Positions 37,003 to 45,583 of a stretch of DNA of 64,000 nucleotides are shown piece by piece. Made by a program: the position numbers and the translations under genes. This DNA comes from Demequina phytophila (GTDB taxonomy: Bacteria; Actinomycetota; Actinomycetes; Actinomycetales; Demequinaceae): positions 310,001 to 374,000 of the forward strand of contig NZ_BBLW01000003.1 in NCBI RefSeq assembly GCF_000971135.1, given 5' to 3'. The first letter of the stretch is position 1, and each line of letters opens with the position of its first letter. Below the pieces are notes generated by a model. That model searched no databases, had not been told where the DNA came from, and was given only the letters and a program-made list of their open reading frames with translations.

Positions 37003-38040
37003 CTACAGCGCCACGCGCGCGAGGCGGTCGCGCAGCTCGGCGAGCGCGCGGAACGTCGTGTGGTTGAAGTCCGCGCCCAACTGGTTCGGCACGGTGACCA
37101 GCAGCGTGTCGGACTCCATCACCGCCTGGTCCTCGCGCAGCTCGCGCTCGAGCTTGTCGAGGTCGCCCACGTACGTCTTGCCGAACGTCGAGATCGTGTT
37201 GTCGATCTCGCCGATCTGGTCGCGGTTGCCGCCCATGCGGTCGCGCTCGAGGTACGGGTGGAAGTAGGTGTGGGACGCGTCGTCGACGATCGGCATGATG
37301 CTGCGCGACACGGATACCCGGGGCGTGCCAGGGTGGTCGCCCGCGCTCCAGCCGTCGCGGAACGCCTCGATCTGACGCGCCTGGACCACCCCGAGCGGCT
37401 CGCCCGTAGCCTCGAGCACCAGCGTCGAGGACATGAGGTGCATGCCCAGCTCGCCGGTGCGGCGCGCCGAGTCGATGCCGCCCGCGCCGTACCAGATGCG
37501 ATCGGCGAGGCCGGGGGAGAGAGGCTGGATCGGGAGCAGCTCGCCCTCGCGGATGTGCGCGCGGGGGCCGGGCTCGGCGACCCCGTCGCCGGCGATCGCC
37601 TCGCGGAAGCGCGCGATCCGGCGGGCGGCGTCCTCCACGGGGGTGTCGCCGAAGCCGAGCGGGTAGCCGAACGTGGCGGGGCCGTCCGCGGCGGGCTCCG
37701 GGCTGCCGCGGGACACGCCCAGCTGGAGCCTCCCGCCCGCGACCAGGTCGGCGGTCGCGGCCGCCTCCGCCATGTACAGCGGGTTCTCGTAGCGCATGTT
37801 GATGACGCCGGTGCCCAGCTCGATGCGCTCGGTGCGCGCGCCCATCGCGGACAGCAGCGGGAACGGCGACGCGAGGCACTGCTCGAAGTGGTGGACCCGG
37901 ATCCACGCGCCGTCGATGCCCGCGTCCTCGGCGGCCTCCGCGAGGCGGATGGTGTCGAGCATGGCGTCGGACGCGGTGCGGACCTTCGAGCCGGGCGCGG
38001 CCGACCACCATCCGAATGACAGGAACCCGACTTTGCGCAC
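37003..38040 (-). CDS. LLM-class flavin-dependent oxidoreductase (luciferase-like)
   Basis: A 345-residue TIM-barrel flavoprotein. Family features are the N-terminal K-V-G-F-L-S-F, A-E-A-A-E-D-A-G-I-D-G-A-W-I-R-V-H-H-F, S-P-F-P-L-L-S-A-M-G-A-R-T-E-R-I-E-L-G-T, Y-E-N-P-L-Y-M-A-E-A-A-A and L-Q-L-G-V-S-R-G-S-P-E. It would use FMNH2 or F420; cofactor and substrate not resolved. GTG 38040 has a perfect AGGAGG 6 nt upstream, better than the ATG at 38055. A 16-bp dyad overlaps that upstream ATG. Confidence 0.88.
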   Translation of the reverse strand: MRKVGFLSFGWWSAAPGSKVRTASDAMLDTIRLAEAAEDAGIDGAWIRVHHFEQCLASPFPLLSAMGARTERIELGTGVINMRYENPLYMAEAAATADLVAGGRLQLGVSRGSPEPAADGPATFGYPLGFGDTPVEDAARRIARFREAIAGDGVAEPGPRAHIREGELLPIQPLSPGLADRIWYGAGGIDSARRTGELGMHLMSSTLVLEATGEPLGVVQARQIEAFRDGWSAGDHPGTPRVSVSRSIMPIVDDASHTYFHPYLERDRMGGNRDQIGEIDNTISTFGKTYVGDLDKLERELREDQAVMESDTLLVTVPNQLGADFNHTTFRALAELRDRLARVAL

Positions 38041-38054
38041 GCCACGCCTCCTCA

Positions 38055-38070
38055 TGTTGACGTGTCAACA
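38055..38070. promoter_or_regulatory. Operator-like dyad upstream of the LLM oxidoreductase
   Basis: TGTTGAC-GT-GTCAACA, a 16-bp inverted repeat with perfect 7-bp arms just before the Shine-Dalgarno of the LLM gene. It would be in the 5' leader or core promoter, so binding should repress. The regulator is not identified in the window. Confidence 0.55.
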
Positions 38071-38200
38071 ATACTGCGCGCCGCCCGCGGTTCGGTCCGC
38101 ACGGTCTCACCCGCGACACGCCGCCATCCAGCCCATTCTCGCGCGGGACCCTCCGCGTGTCGCGGCGGCGACCGTGCGGAACGGAGTGGGTGCGGGTCGC

Positions 38201-38206
38201 TAGCCT
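38201..38206 (+). promoter_or_regulatory. -10 box of the GNAT-kinase gene
   Basis: TAGCCT 6 nt before ATG 38213 (leaderless). Confidence 0.6.
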
Positions 38207-38212
38207 GAGCCC

Positions 38213-39196
38213 ATGATCACCGTCCGCCGCGTGGATGCCGACGACCCCGACGCCCACGCCCTGTGGGCGGAGCAGCAGGCCGACCTCGCACGCCGCTACG
38301 ACAGCCCCGACCTGGTGCTCGAGACCCGCTTCCCGACGCTCGTCGCGTCGCTGGTGGGGTACGCCGAGGACGGGGAGCCCGTGGCGAGCGCCGTCATGCG
38401 CTGGTCGCCCTACCCGACCGGCGCCGGATCGATCGAGCTCAAGCGCCTGTTCGTGCGCCCGGGCCACCGGGGCAACGGCCACTCCAAGGTGATGATGGGC
38501 GCCGCCGAGGCGATCGCTCGACGCGCCGGCGCCACGCGCATCGTGCTCGAGACCGGCACGGAGCAGCCCGAGGCGCTCGCTCTCTACGACCGCCTGGGCT
38601 ACACCCGCATCCCGGGCTACGGCGAGTACAAGGATGAGCCCGACTCCATCTGCTACGGGCTCGACCTGCCCCTCCGCGTCCTGGTGCTCACGGGCGCGAT
38701 GGGTGCGGGCAAGACGTCCGTGGCGGAGTCCGCTCACACCGCCCTCGCGCTGCGCGGCGCCCGCACCGTGTTCGTCGACGCGGACACGCTGTGCGAGGCG
38801 TATCCGTCCCCGCCGAACGACATGGTTAACCAGGCGCTGCTCCTCGAATGCCTGATGGCGCTCGCCCCGGTGCACCGGCGCCACGGCTTCGGGCTGCTGG
38901 TGATGCCGCGCATCCTCGAGGACTCCGCCGACCGCGACGCCATCGCGCACGCGCTCGCCGGGCCGGGCGGCCCCGCGGACGTCACCGTGGTCCGCGTGAC
39001 CGCGCCGCTCGAGGAACGCGTCGCCCGCCTGCGCCGACGCGAGACGTCCGAACGCTGGCTCGACTGGGCCGTGCCCCGCACCGCCGAGCAGGGCGACGAG
39101 CTCGAGGACCTCGGGATCGACGACGCCGTGGTGGACAACAGCGGACGGTCCCCCGACGAGTCCGCCGCCGAGGCACTGGACGTGGTGGGCTGGTGA
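38213..39196 (+). CDS. Fusion of a GNAT acetyltransferase and a P-loop kinase-like domain
   Basis: A 327-residue two-domain protein. Residues 1-150 are GNAT: L-K-R-L-F-V-R-P-G-H-R-G-N-G-H-S-K (acetyl-CoA loop) and A-L-A-L-Y-D-R-L-G-Y-T-R-I-P-G. Residues 155-327 are a nucleoside-kinase-like P-loop domain: L-V-L-T-G-A-M-G-A-G-K-T-S, then F-V-D-A-D-T-L, and a lid-like R-L-R-R-R-E-T-S-E-R. It overlaps a metal-dependent amidohydrolase by 4 bp (GTGA), suggesting one pathway. Possible roles include acetylating then phosphorylating a small molecule such as an aminoglycoside-like compound; not demonstrable. Confidence 0.8.
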   Translation: MITVRRVDADDPDAHALWAEQQADLARRYDSPDLVLETRFPTLVASLVGYAEDGEPVASAVMRWSPYPTGAGSIELKRLFVRPGHRGNGHSKVMMGAAEAIARRAGATRIVLETGTEQPEALALYDRLGYTRIPGYGEYKDEPDSICYGLDLPLRVLVLTGAMGAGKTSVAESAHTALALRGARTVFVDADTLCEAYPSPPNDMVNQALLLECLMALAPVHRRHGFGLLVMPRILEDSADRDAIAHALAGPGGPADVTVVRVTAPLEERVARLRRRETSERWLDWAVPRTAEQGDELEDLGIDDAVVDNSGRSPDESAAEALDVVGW

Positions 39197-40845
39197 GCGT
39201 GGGCGCGGTGCTGATCCGCAACGGCCGGCCGTGGTCCGACGGCATGTTCCTTGCCGGGGATGCGGTCCTCGCCGTGAACGGCCGCGTCGCCGCGGTGGGC
39301 GAGGGCGACGGCCTGGCGGCGCGGGACGATGCGGCGGGAGCCCTGGTCGTGGACGCTCGCGGCGGCCTGGTGCACCCGGGCTTCGCCGATGCGCACGTCC
39401 ATGCGGCGATGGCGGGCATCGAGATGCTCGGCCTCGACGTGAGCGGCGCGCACGGGGCCGAGGCGTGCCTCGCGCTGGTGGCCGCGCATGCGGCGAGCCA
39501 CGAGGGTCCGTGGATCGTCGGCGGCGGCTGGCACATGTCCGACTACGTCGGCGGCACGCCCACCGCGCGGGCGCTCGACGCCGCCACCGGCGACGTGCCC
39601 GCGTTCCTGGTCAACGCCGACCACCACGGTGCCTGGGTCAATACCGCGGCGCTGCGTGCGGCGGGCATCGACGCCTCGACGCCGGATCCCGAGGACGGCC
39701 GCATCGAACGCGATGCGGCAGGGAACCCGACCGGCACGCTCCACGAGGGCGCCATGGCGCTGGTCGAGCCCTCCCTCCCTCCCGTGACCGCGGAGGCCGC
39801 GCGGGCGGGATTGGCCGCCGCCGCATCGTCCCTCCTGGGATACGGGGTGACGGCGTGGCAGGAGGCGATCGTGGGGGAGTACGGCGGCCACCGGGACGCC
39901 TCGGACGCCTACGGCGACCTGCTGGAGGCCGGCGCGTTCGCGGCGCGGGTGTCGGGCGCGCTGTGGGTGCCGCGGGACGTCACGGTCGAGGGCGTGCCGG
40001 CGCTCGTCGAGGACTTCGTGAGGCGGCGCGACGCGAACGCCGCGCGCGGCTTCGACACCTCGAGCGCCAAGATCATGGTCGACGGCGTGGCCGAGAACCG
40101 CACGGCCGCGATGCACGAGCCCTACCTGGAGGACGGCTGCGACTGCGCGCGCGACGGCGCGACCGGGCGCGGCATCGCGTACTTCGGCCGGGATGTCCTC
40201 GCCGCCGTGACGGCCGCGCTCGCGGCCGCGGGATTCGCGCTGCACTTCCATGCGATCGGCGACCGGGCGGTCACCGAGGCGCTCGACGCCGTCGAGGCGA
40301 TCCCCGCCGCCGACCGCAGCCGACGCCGCCACCACATCGCCCACGTCCAGGTGGTCGACCCGGCGGACATCCCGCGCCTCGCCACGCTCGGGGTCACGGT
40401 CAACGCGCAGGCCCTGTGGGCGCGCAACGAGGCCCAGATGACCGAGCTCACCGTGCCGATCCTGGGCGAGCGGCGCGCCGCGTGGCAGTACCCGTTCGGG
40501 TCGTTCCTGCGCGCGGGCGCGGCGCTCGCGATGGGCTCCGATTGGCCGGTGTCCACCCCGGACCCGTGGCAGGCGATCCACACCGCGGTGACGCGCAGGG
40601 AGCCCCGCTCGGATGCGCCGCCGCTCAACCCGGGCGAGGCTCTCACGCTCGCGGAGGCGCTGCGCGCGTACACCGCCGGTTCCCACCGATTGCTCGGGCT
40701 CGACGGCTCGGGCGTGCTCGAGGTGGGCGCGCGGGCCGACCTGTGCGTCGCCTCGCGCGACCCGTTCGCGGGCGATCCCGAGGAGATCTGGACCACGCGC
40801 ACCGTGGTGACGGTGCTGGGCGGCGAGGTGGTCGCGCGCGCGTGA
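39193..40845 (+). CDS. Amidohydrolase family protein (YtcJ-like)
   Basis: A 550-residue metal-dependent hydrolase. The TIM-barrel motifs are H-P-G-F-A-D-A-H-V-H (metal HxH), S-A-K-I-M-V-D-G-V-A-E-N-R-T-A, L-H-F-H-A-I-G-D-R-A-V, H-I-A-H-V-Q and M-G-S-D-W-P-V-S-T-P-D-P-W. Length and motifs match the amidohydrolase_3 group, of which N-acyl and formamide hydrolases are members. Coupled by GTGA overlap to the GNAT-kinase fusion. Substrate unknown. Confidence 0.88.
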   Translation: MSVGAVLIRNGRPWSDGMFLAGDAVLAVNGRVAAVGEGDGLAARDDAAGALVVDARGGLVHPGFADAHVHAAMAGIEMLGLDVSGAHGAEACLALVAAHAASHEGPWIVGGGWHMSDYVGGTPTARALDAATGDVPAFLVNADHHGAWVNTAALRAAGIDASTPDPEDGRIERDAAGNPTGTLHEGAMALVEPSLPPVTAEAARAGLAAAASSLLGYGVTAWQEAIVGEYGGHRDASDAYGDLLEAGAFAARVSGALWVPRDVTVEGVPALVEDFVRRRDANAARGFDTSSAKIMVDGVAENRTAAMHEPYLEDGCDCARDGATGRGIAYFGRDVLAAVTAALAAAGFALHFHAIGDRAVTEALDAVEAIPAADRSRRRHHIAHVQVVDPADIPRLATLGVTVNAQALWARNEAQMTELTVPILGERRAAWQYPFGSFLRAGAALAMGSDWPVSTPDPWQAIHTAVTRREPRSDAPPLNPGEALTLAEALRAYTAGSHRLLGLDGSGVLEVGARADLCVASRDPFAGDPEEIWTTRTVVTVLGGEVVARA

Positions 40846-40861
40846 CCGCGGCGACGCGCGC

Positions 40862-41563
40862 TCAGTCCTCGAGCGCGAACCGCACGGCCGCCTGAGCGTG
40901 CAGCGCGAGCGCGTCGAAGTACGGCACGTCCACGTCCTCGGCGGTCATCACCATGGGGATCTCGGTGCAGCCGGCGATCACGCCGCCGGCGCCGCGCGCC
41001 ACCAGCTCCGCGGTCGCCTTGCGCGTGAGGGCGCGGCCCTCGTCCTCCACCACGCCGCGCGCGAGCTTGTCGTAGATGAGGGAGTGGACCTCGGCGAGGC
41101 GGGGCTCGTCGGGCACGAGCGCCTCGACGCCGCCCGCCGCGAGCCGCTCGCGGTAGAACGGCATCCGCATGGTGAAGCCCGTGCCGAGCAGCGCGACCGT
41201 CGACAGCCCGGCCGCGCGGATCGCGGCGGCCGTCTCGTCGATCACGTTGATGACCGGGACCTGCGCGGCGGCCTCCACCTCGTCCGCGATGACGTGCATC
41301 GTGTTGGCGCAGATGAGGATCGCCTCCGCGCCGCCGTCGACCAGCCAGCGCGCGTCGCGCCCGAAGGTGGCCGCGAGACCGTCCCACTCGCCCGCCTCCT
41401 GGGCTGCGGCGATGGCGCCGAAGTCGTAGTGGCGGATCACCAGGTCCGCGGTGCGGCCCGGCAGCGTCTCCGCGACGCCCTCGTGCAGCAGCGTCTCGTA
41501 GACCAGCGTCGAGTGCCACGTGATGCCGCCCAGCAGGCCGATGCGTCGAGGAGAGGTGCGCAT
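40862..41563 (-). CDS. Aspartate/glutamate racemase family protein
   Basis: A 233-residue cofactor-independent racemase. The two catalytic cysteines are in L-I-C-A-N-T-M-H and A-G-C-T-E-I-P, and the N-terminal I-G-L-L-G-G-I-T-W-H-S-T is typical of the YgeA-type aspartate racemase branch. It would interconvert L- and D-aspartate or a related amino acid. It converges with the amidohydrolase (16 bp between stops) and is divergent from cueR. Confidence 0.92.
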   Translation of the reverse strand: MRTSPRRIGLLGGITWHSTLVYETLLHEGVAETLPGRTADLVIRHYDFGAIAAAQEAGEWDGLAATFGRDARWLVDGGAEAILICANTMHVIADEVEAAAQVPVINVIDETAAAIRAAGLSTVALLGTGFTMRMPFYRERLAAGGVEALVPDEPRLAEVHSLIYDKLARGVVEDEGRALTRKATAELVARGAGGVIAGCTEIPMVMTAEDVDVPYFDALALHAQAAVRFALED

Positions 41564-41638
41564 GCCTCGACCCTAGCCATGGCGATCGGTGCCACGGGGC
41601 GGGCCCTTGGCCCCTAGGCGACCCGGCGAACCTTCCCT

Positions 41639-41644
41639 TACGCT
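41639..41644 (+). promoter_or_regulatory. -10 box of cueR
   Basis: TACGCT 6 nt before the cueR ATG. The sequence ACCTTCCC just upstream repeats one half of the copA operator, so CueR may bind here as well. Confidence 0.45.
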
Positions 41645-41650
41645 GTAACG

Positions 41651-42070
41651 ATGAAGATCGGAGAGCTCGCCTCCCTCGGGGGCGTCACCGCCAAGACCGT
41701 CCGCTACTACGAGAGCATCGGGCTGCTGCCCGAGCCGCAGCGCCGCACCAACGGCTACCGCGAGTACGGCGACGAGGCGCTCGACCGCCTGAGGTTCGTG
41801 CGCGACGCCCAGGCCTCGGGCCTCACGCTCGCCGAGGCGGGCGACATCCTCGACATGAAGGACCGCGGCGAGAGCACCTGCGAGCACTCCCGCGCCACCG
41901 TCGCGCGCCACCTCAAGGACATCGACGCGCAGATCGCGAGCCTGCTCGCCGCGAAGGCGGAGCTCACGGCGCTGTCGCGCCGCGCGGAGGCGCTCGACCC
42001 GGCGGAGTGCACGGACCCGCACCGCTGCCAGGTGCTCGCGCTTGACCTTCCCGCCGAGGGCAAGGTCTAG
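41651..42070 (+). CDS. cueR: MerR family copper-responsive regulator (CueR-like)
   Basis: A 139-residue MerR regulator. The winged helix-turn-helix starts MKIGELASLGGVTAKTVRYY with Y-E-S-I-G-L-L-P-E-P; a dimerisation helix follows. Cysteines are C77 (S-T-C-E-H), C120 and C126 (C-T-D-P-H-R-C), the last two in the metal-binding loop position of CueR/HMTR-type proteins. The adjacent copA and a MerR-type operator with a 20-bp spacer support copper(I) sensing. The 3' end of the gene contains the copA promoter. Confidence 0.85.
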   Translation: MKIGELASLGGVTAKTVRYYESIGLLPEPQRRTNGYREYGDEALDRLRFVRDAQASGLTLAEAGDILDMKDRGESTCEHSRATVARHLKDIDAQIASLLAAKAELTALSRRAEALDPAECTDPHRCQVLALDLPAEGKV

Positions 42071-42073
42071 CCT
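42042..42073 (+). promoter_or_regulatory. MerR-type promoter/operator of copA inside the end of cueR
   Basis: -35 TTGACC (42042-42047) and -10 TAGCCT (42068-42073) are separated by 20 bp, the stretched spacing that MerR-family activators correct by bending DNA. The spacer holds the dyad GACCTT...AAGGTC (42044-42049, 42062-42067) with inner CC/GG pairs. The copA ATG is 6 nt after the -10, so the transcript would be leaderless. Confidence 0.85.
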
Positions 42074-42079
42074 GCCCGC

Positions 42080-44407
42080 ATGAGCACCGACACGGCCCCC
42101 GAGACACCCGCCGAGCCCACGATCGACCTCGCCGTGGGCGGCATGACCTGCGCCGGCTGCGCCACCGGCATCCAGAAGGGCCTCGCGATCCTGCCCGGCG
42201 TGGGTTCCGCGGCCGTCAACATCGCGACCCGGCGCGCCACCGTGCTGCCCGACGGCACCCTCGACCGCGAGGACCTCGAGGCCGCCATGCGCGCCGCGAT
42301 CACCGGCCTCGGCTACCAGGTCCTCACCCGGCCGTCGACCCCCGGGGGCGACGCAGACGGCCCCCAGCCCGAGCATCGTCCCTCCACCCGCGAGGAGGAG
42401 GCCGCCGCGCAGGCCGCCAACGACGAGCGCCGCATCGCCGACTACCGTCGCCGCTTCCTGGTCGCCGCCGTTCTCGCCGTCCCGGTGGCGCTGGTGTCGA
42501 TGGTCCCGGCCCTGCAGTTCGAGGGCTGGGAGTGGTGGGCGGCGCTCCTCGCGACGCCCGTGATCTGGTGGTCCGCGTGGCCGTTCCACGTCTCCGCGTG
42601 GAAGGGCGCGCGGCACCGCACCACCACCATGGACACCTTGGTGAGCCTGGGGACGTCCGTGGCATGGCTGTGGTCGATGTGGACGCTGATCGCCGGCCCC
42701 GACCACGCCCACGTGTACTTCGAGACCGGCGCCGTGATCGTGAGCCTCATCCTGCTGGGCAAGTGGCTCGAGGTGCGCTCGACCGCACGCGCGGGCGACG
42801 CGATCCGGGCGCTCGGCGCGCGCCAGAGCCCGACGGTGACCCTCGCGGACGGCACCGAGATCCCGCGAGAGGACCTGGGCGTCGGCATGCGCTTCCTGGT
42901 ACGTCCGGGCGACGCGATCGCGACCGACGGCCTGGTGGTCGAGGGCTCCGCCGCAGTCGACGCCAGCCTGGTCACCGGCGAGCCCGTGCCCGTCGCGGCC
43001 CGCCCCGGCACCGAGGTGGTGGGCGGGACCATCGCCGCCGACGGCGCGCTCACCGTCGAGGCGACCCGCGTGGGCGAGGAGACCATGCTCGCGCAGATCG
43101 CCCGCATGGTCGATGAGGCGCAGGCCGGCAAGGCCCGCATCCAGCGGCTCGCGGACCGGGTCTCGGCGATCTTCGTGCCCGCGGTGATCGGCGTGGCGCT
43201 CGTGACGGCGCTGGCGTGGGTGGCCGTGACCGGCGACGTCGCCGCCGCGATCACCGCCGCCGTCGCGGTCCTCATCATCAGCTGCCCGTGCGCGATGGGT
43301 CTCGCGACGCCGCTCGCGATCATGGTGGGTACCGGCCGCGGCGCGCAGCTGGGCATCCTGGTCCGCGGCGCGCAGGCGCTCGAGGACGCACGCTCGCTCG
43401 AGACCGTGGTGCTCGACAAGACCGGCACCGTGACCGAGGGGCGCATGGAGGTCACGTCCACCTTCGCTCCCGGTCTGGGGGACGATGCGGCGGGCACCCT
43501 GCTCGACGCCGTCGCCTCGGTCGAGGCGCGGTCCGAGCATCCCGTGGCCGCCGCCATCGCGGCTGCGCGCGAGGGCCGGATCCCGCTCAAGGGCTTCCGG
43601 TCCACCCCCGGCCAGGGCGTCACCGCGACCGTGCGCGGCGCCGGCCCGGACGGTGCCAATGCGGACGTCACCGTGGGCTCGCGGCGGCTGTTCGACGCGC
43701 TGCCCGACGAGCTGTCGGAGTGGGCCGTCACGCGTGAGTCGCGCGGCGAGACCGTGGTGTTCGCGGGACGTGCCGCCCCGCTCGGTGGAGGCCTGCTGGG
43801 AGACCCGGCCGGCGCATCGTCCACCCTCACCCGGACCGCGCTGGTCGCGGAGGCCGCCATCGCGGTGCGCGACCGGATCAAGGACACCGCCCCGGAGGCC
43901 GTCGAGGCGCTGCGCTCGCTCGGCGTCGAGGTGGTGCTGCTCACCGGTGACAACCGGCGGGCCGCGGAGGCCGTGGGCGCGGAGCTCGGGATCGACCGCG
44001 TCATCGCGGAGGTGCTGCCGGGCGACAAGGAGGACGTGATCGTCGGTCTGCAGGAGGGCGGGCATCGCGTCGCGATGGTCGGCGACGGCGTGAACGACGC
44101 CCCGGCGCTGGCGCGCGCCAACCTGGGCATCGCGATCGGGACCGGCGCGGACGTGGCACGCGAGGCCTCCGACCTCACGGTCGTGGGCGGCGACCCGCGC
44201 GCCGCGGCGGATGCGATCGCGCTGTCGCGGCGCACCTACGCGACCATCCGCGGCAACCTCGTGTGGGCGTTCGCGTACAACGTCGCGGCGATCCCGCTCG
44301 CGGCGATGGGCGTGCTCGACCCGATGATCGCCGCCGCGGCGATGGGCGCGTCGAGCCTGTTCGTGGTGGGGAACTCGCTGCGGCTGCGGGGCTTCCAGAG
44401 GCGGTGA
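42080..44407 (+). CDS. copA: Copper-exporting P1B-type ATPase
   Basis: A 775-residue heavy-metal ATPase. The N-terminal metal-binding domain has G-M-T-C-A-G-C (21-27); a charged linker follows, then transmembrane helices with S-C-P-C-A-M-G-L-A-T-P (CPC 402-404). The phosphorylation motif is D-K-T-G-T (446-450), the nucleotide domain has S-E-H-P (485-488), the hinge is G-D-G-V-N-D-A-P, and the last helices contain A-Y-N-V and M-G-A-S-S, the Cu(I) site residues of P1B-1 pumps. It exports Cu(I) using ATP and is controlled by CueR. The linker and the nucleotide domain contain copies of the dispersed 10-mer. Confidence 0.95.
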   Translation: MSTDTAPETPAEPTIDLAVGGMTCAGCATGIQKGLAILPGVGSAAVNIATRRATVLPDGTLDREDLEAAMRAAITGLGYQVLTRPSTPGGDADGPQPEHRPSTREEEAAAQAANDERRIADYRRRFLVAAVLAVPVALVSMVPALQFEGWEWWAALLATPVIWWSAWPFHVSAWKGARHRTTTMDTLVSLGTSVAWLWSMWTLIAGPDHAHVYFETGAVIVSLILLGKWLEVRSTARAGDAIRALGARQSPTVTLADGTEIPREDLGVGMRFLVRPGDAIATDGLVVEGSAAVDASLVTGEPVPVAARPGTEVVGGTIAADGALTVEATRVGEETMLAQIARMVDEAQAGKARIQRLADRVSAIFVPAVIGVALVTALAWVAVTGDVAAAITAAVAVLIISCPCAMGLATPLAIMVGTGRGAQLGILVRGAQALEDARSLETVVLDKTGTVTEGRMEVTSTFAPGLGDDAAGTLLDAVASVEARSEHPVAAAIAAAREGRIPLKGFRSTPGQGVTATVRGAGPDGANADVTVGSRRLFDALPDELSEWAVTRESRGETVVFAGRAAPLGGGLLGDPAGASSTLTRTALVAEAAIAVRDRIKDTAPEAVEALRSLGVEVVLLTGDNRRAAEAVGAELGIDRVIAEVLPGDKEDVIVGLQEGGHRVAMVGDGVNDAPALARANLGIAIGTGADVAREASDLTVVGGDPRAAADAIALSRRTYATIRGNLVWAFAYNVAAIPLAAMGVLDPMIAAAAMGASSLFVVGNSLRLRGFQRR

Positions 44408-44411
44408 CGGC

Positions 44412-44454
44412 CGGTGGCGGTGGGCGGTGCGCGCGCCTCAGCGCCCCGCCACCG
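44412..44454. terminator. Possible bidirectional hairpin between copA and the PrsW gene
   Basis: CGGTGGCGG (44412-44420) pairs with CCGCCACCG (44446-44454) across a 25-nt GC-rich loop, between convergent genes. It includes the last codons of the PrsW gene. Moderate support. Confidence 0.45.
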
Positions 44455-45583
44455 ACCACGCGAGCGCAGACCGGGCGCGCGTGACACGTCCGGCAGCGTC
44501 CGCGGCGCGCGCCGAGATCATCCCGTCGGTGTGCGCCGCGACCAGCAGCGCGAGCTGCGCCCGCTGAAGCCGGTGGAGGTCGCGGGCGGCTTGCGGGCCG
44601 TGCCGGTCGTTCATGTCGTGGCGGGCGTGGCGGCGACGGCCGCGGGTCGAGAGGCCCTCGAAGTCCGCGGGGCTCACCAGGTAGTCGGGCACCGTGACGC
44701 GAGCCATGCGCGCGAACACGGCGCGTTCGCGCAGACGGCCCACATGGACCGTGGTCGCGAGCACGATCACGATCGGGACGCCCTTGATGAGGGCCGCGGT
44801 GAACTGCGAGCCGTGGATCAGCGGTGAGTTGAGGAAGCCGTGGAGGATCATCGCCGCGGCCAGCGAGCCGATCGCCACGCCCCACCGTCGCCAGGTCGCT
44901 GCGGTGGACACGAAGAAGAATGCGATCCCGGCGCCGGCGATCGCGGAGAACGCGGCGTGGCTCCACAGCCCCGCCACGATCCCGCGCAGCACGAACATCT
45001 GCCACACGATGTCCATCGCGTCGCCCGAGAGTGCCGCGGTGCGGGCGGTGTAGAGGAACCCCTCGACCACCTGGAACCCCAGCCCCACCATGGCGCCGTA
45101 GAACGCGCCGTCCGCGACCGTGCGGATCCGGGCACCGGGGATCAGCGCGAGGGCCACGATGCCGAGCGCCTTGAGCGGCTCCTCGACGAGCGGCGCGGCG
45201 ATCGCGGAGATCCAGGGCGAGTCTTCCCCCAGCCAATCGCCCACGATCGTGTGCATCGCGGGACCGCCGATGCGCGACACCCCGACGGCGACGACCGCGC
45301 CCCACGCGAGCGCGCCGAGCACGTTGACGACAGGCCGGCGCTCGTACAGCTCGAGCAGGTACACCGAGGTGGCGAAGACCAGGCCGTAGGCGATCCACAG
45401 CGCGGCCGACAGCGCGCCCGAGGCGGGGTTCGCCACGAAGGACTCGAGGATCAGCGGTGCGACCTGGGCGAACGCGCCGATCGCGAGGGCGATCGAGCAC
45501 CAGAAGACCCACGACCGCGCGTCGACGAAGGTGGCGGTGCGAGGGCGGGGGAGACCCCCGCGCGTGCGCGGCGTAGCGGTCAC
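44438..45583 (-). CDS. PrsW family intramembrane metalloprotease
   Basis: A 381-residue membrane protein with about eight helices. PrsW/CPBP-type motifs: A-P-L-V-E-E-P-L-K-A-L-G (double Glu), G-L-G-F-Q-V-V-E-G-F-L-Y, L-W-S-H-A-A-F-S-A-I-A-G and I-L-H-G-F-L-N-S, the presumed Glu/His catalytic set. Such proteases cleave anti-sigma factors or other membrane substrates. The C-terminal 70 residues are basic and cytoplasmic. GTG 45583 overlaps the stop of the upstream anchored-protein gene (GTGA), so they are probably one operon. Confidence 0.85.
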   Translation of the reverse strand: MTATPRTRGGLPRPRTATFVDARSWVFWCSIALAIGAFAQVAPLILESFVANPASGALSAALWIAYGLVFATSVYLLELYERRPVVNVLGALAWGAVVAVGVSRIGGPAMHTIVGDWLGEDSPWISAIAAPLVEEPLKALGIVALALIPGARIRTVADGAFYGAMVGLGFQVVEGFLYTARTAALSGDAMDIVWQMFVLRGIVAGLWSHAAFSAIAGAGIAFFFVSTAATWRRWGVAIGSLAAAMILHGFLNSPLIHGSQFTAALIKGVPIVIVLATTVHVGRLRERAVFARMARVTVPDYLVSPADFEGLSTRGRRRHARHDMNDRHGPQAARDLHRLQRAQLALLVAAHTDGMISARAADAAGRVTRARSALAWSVAGR

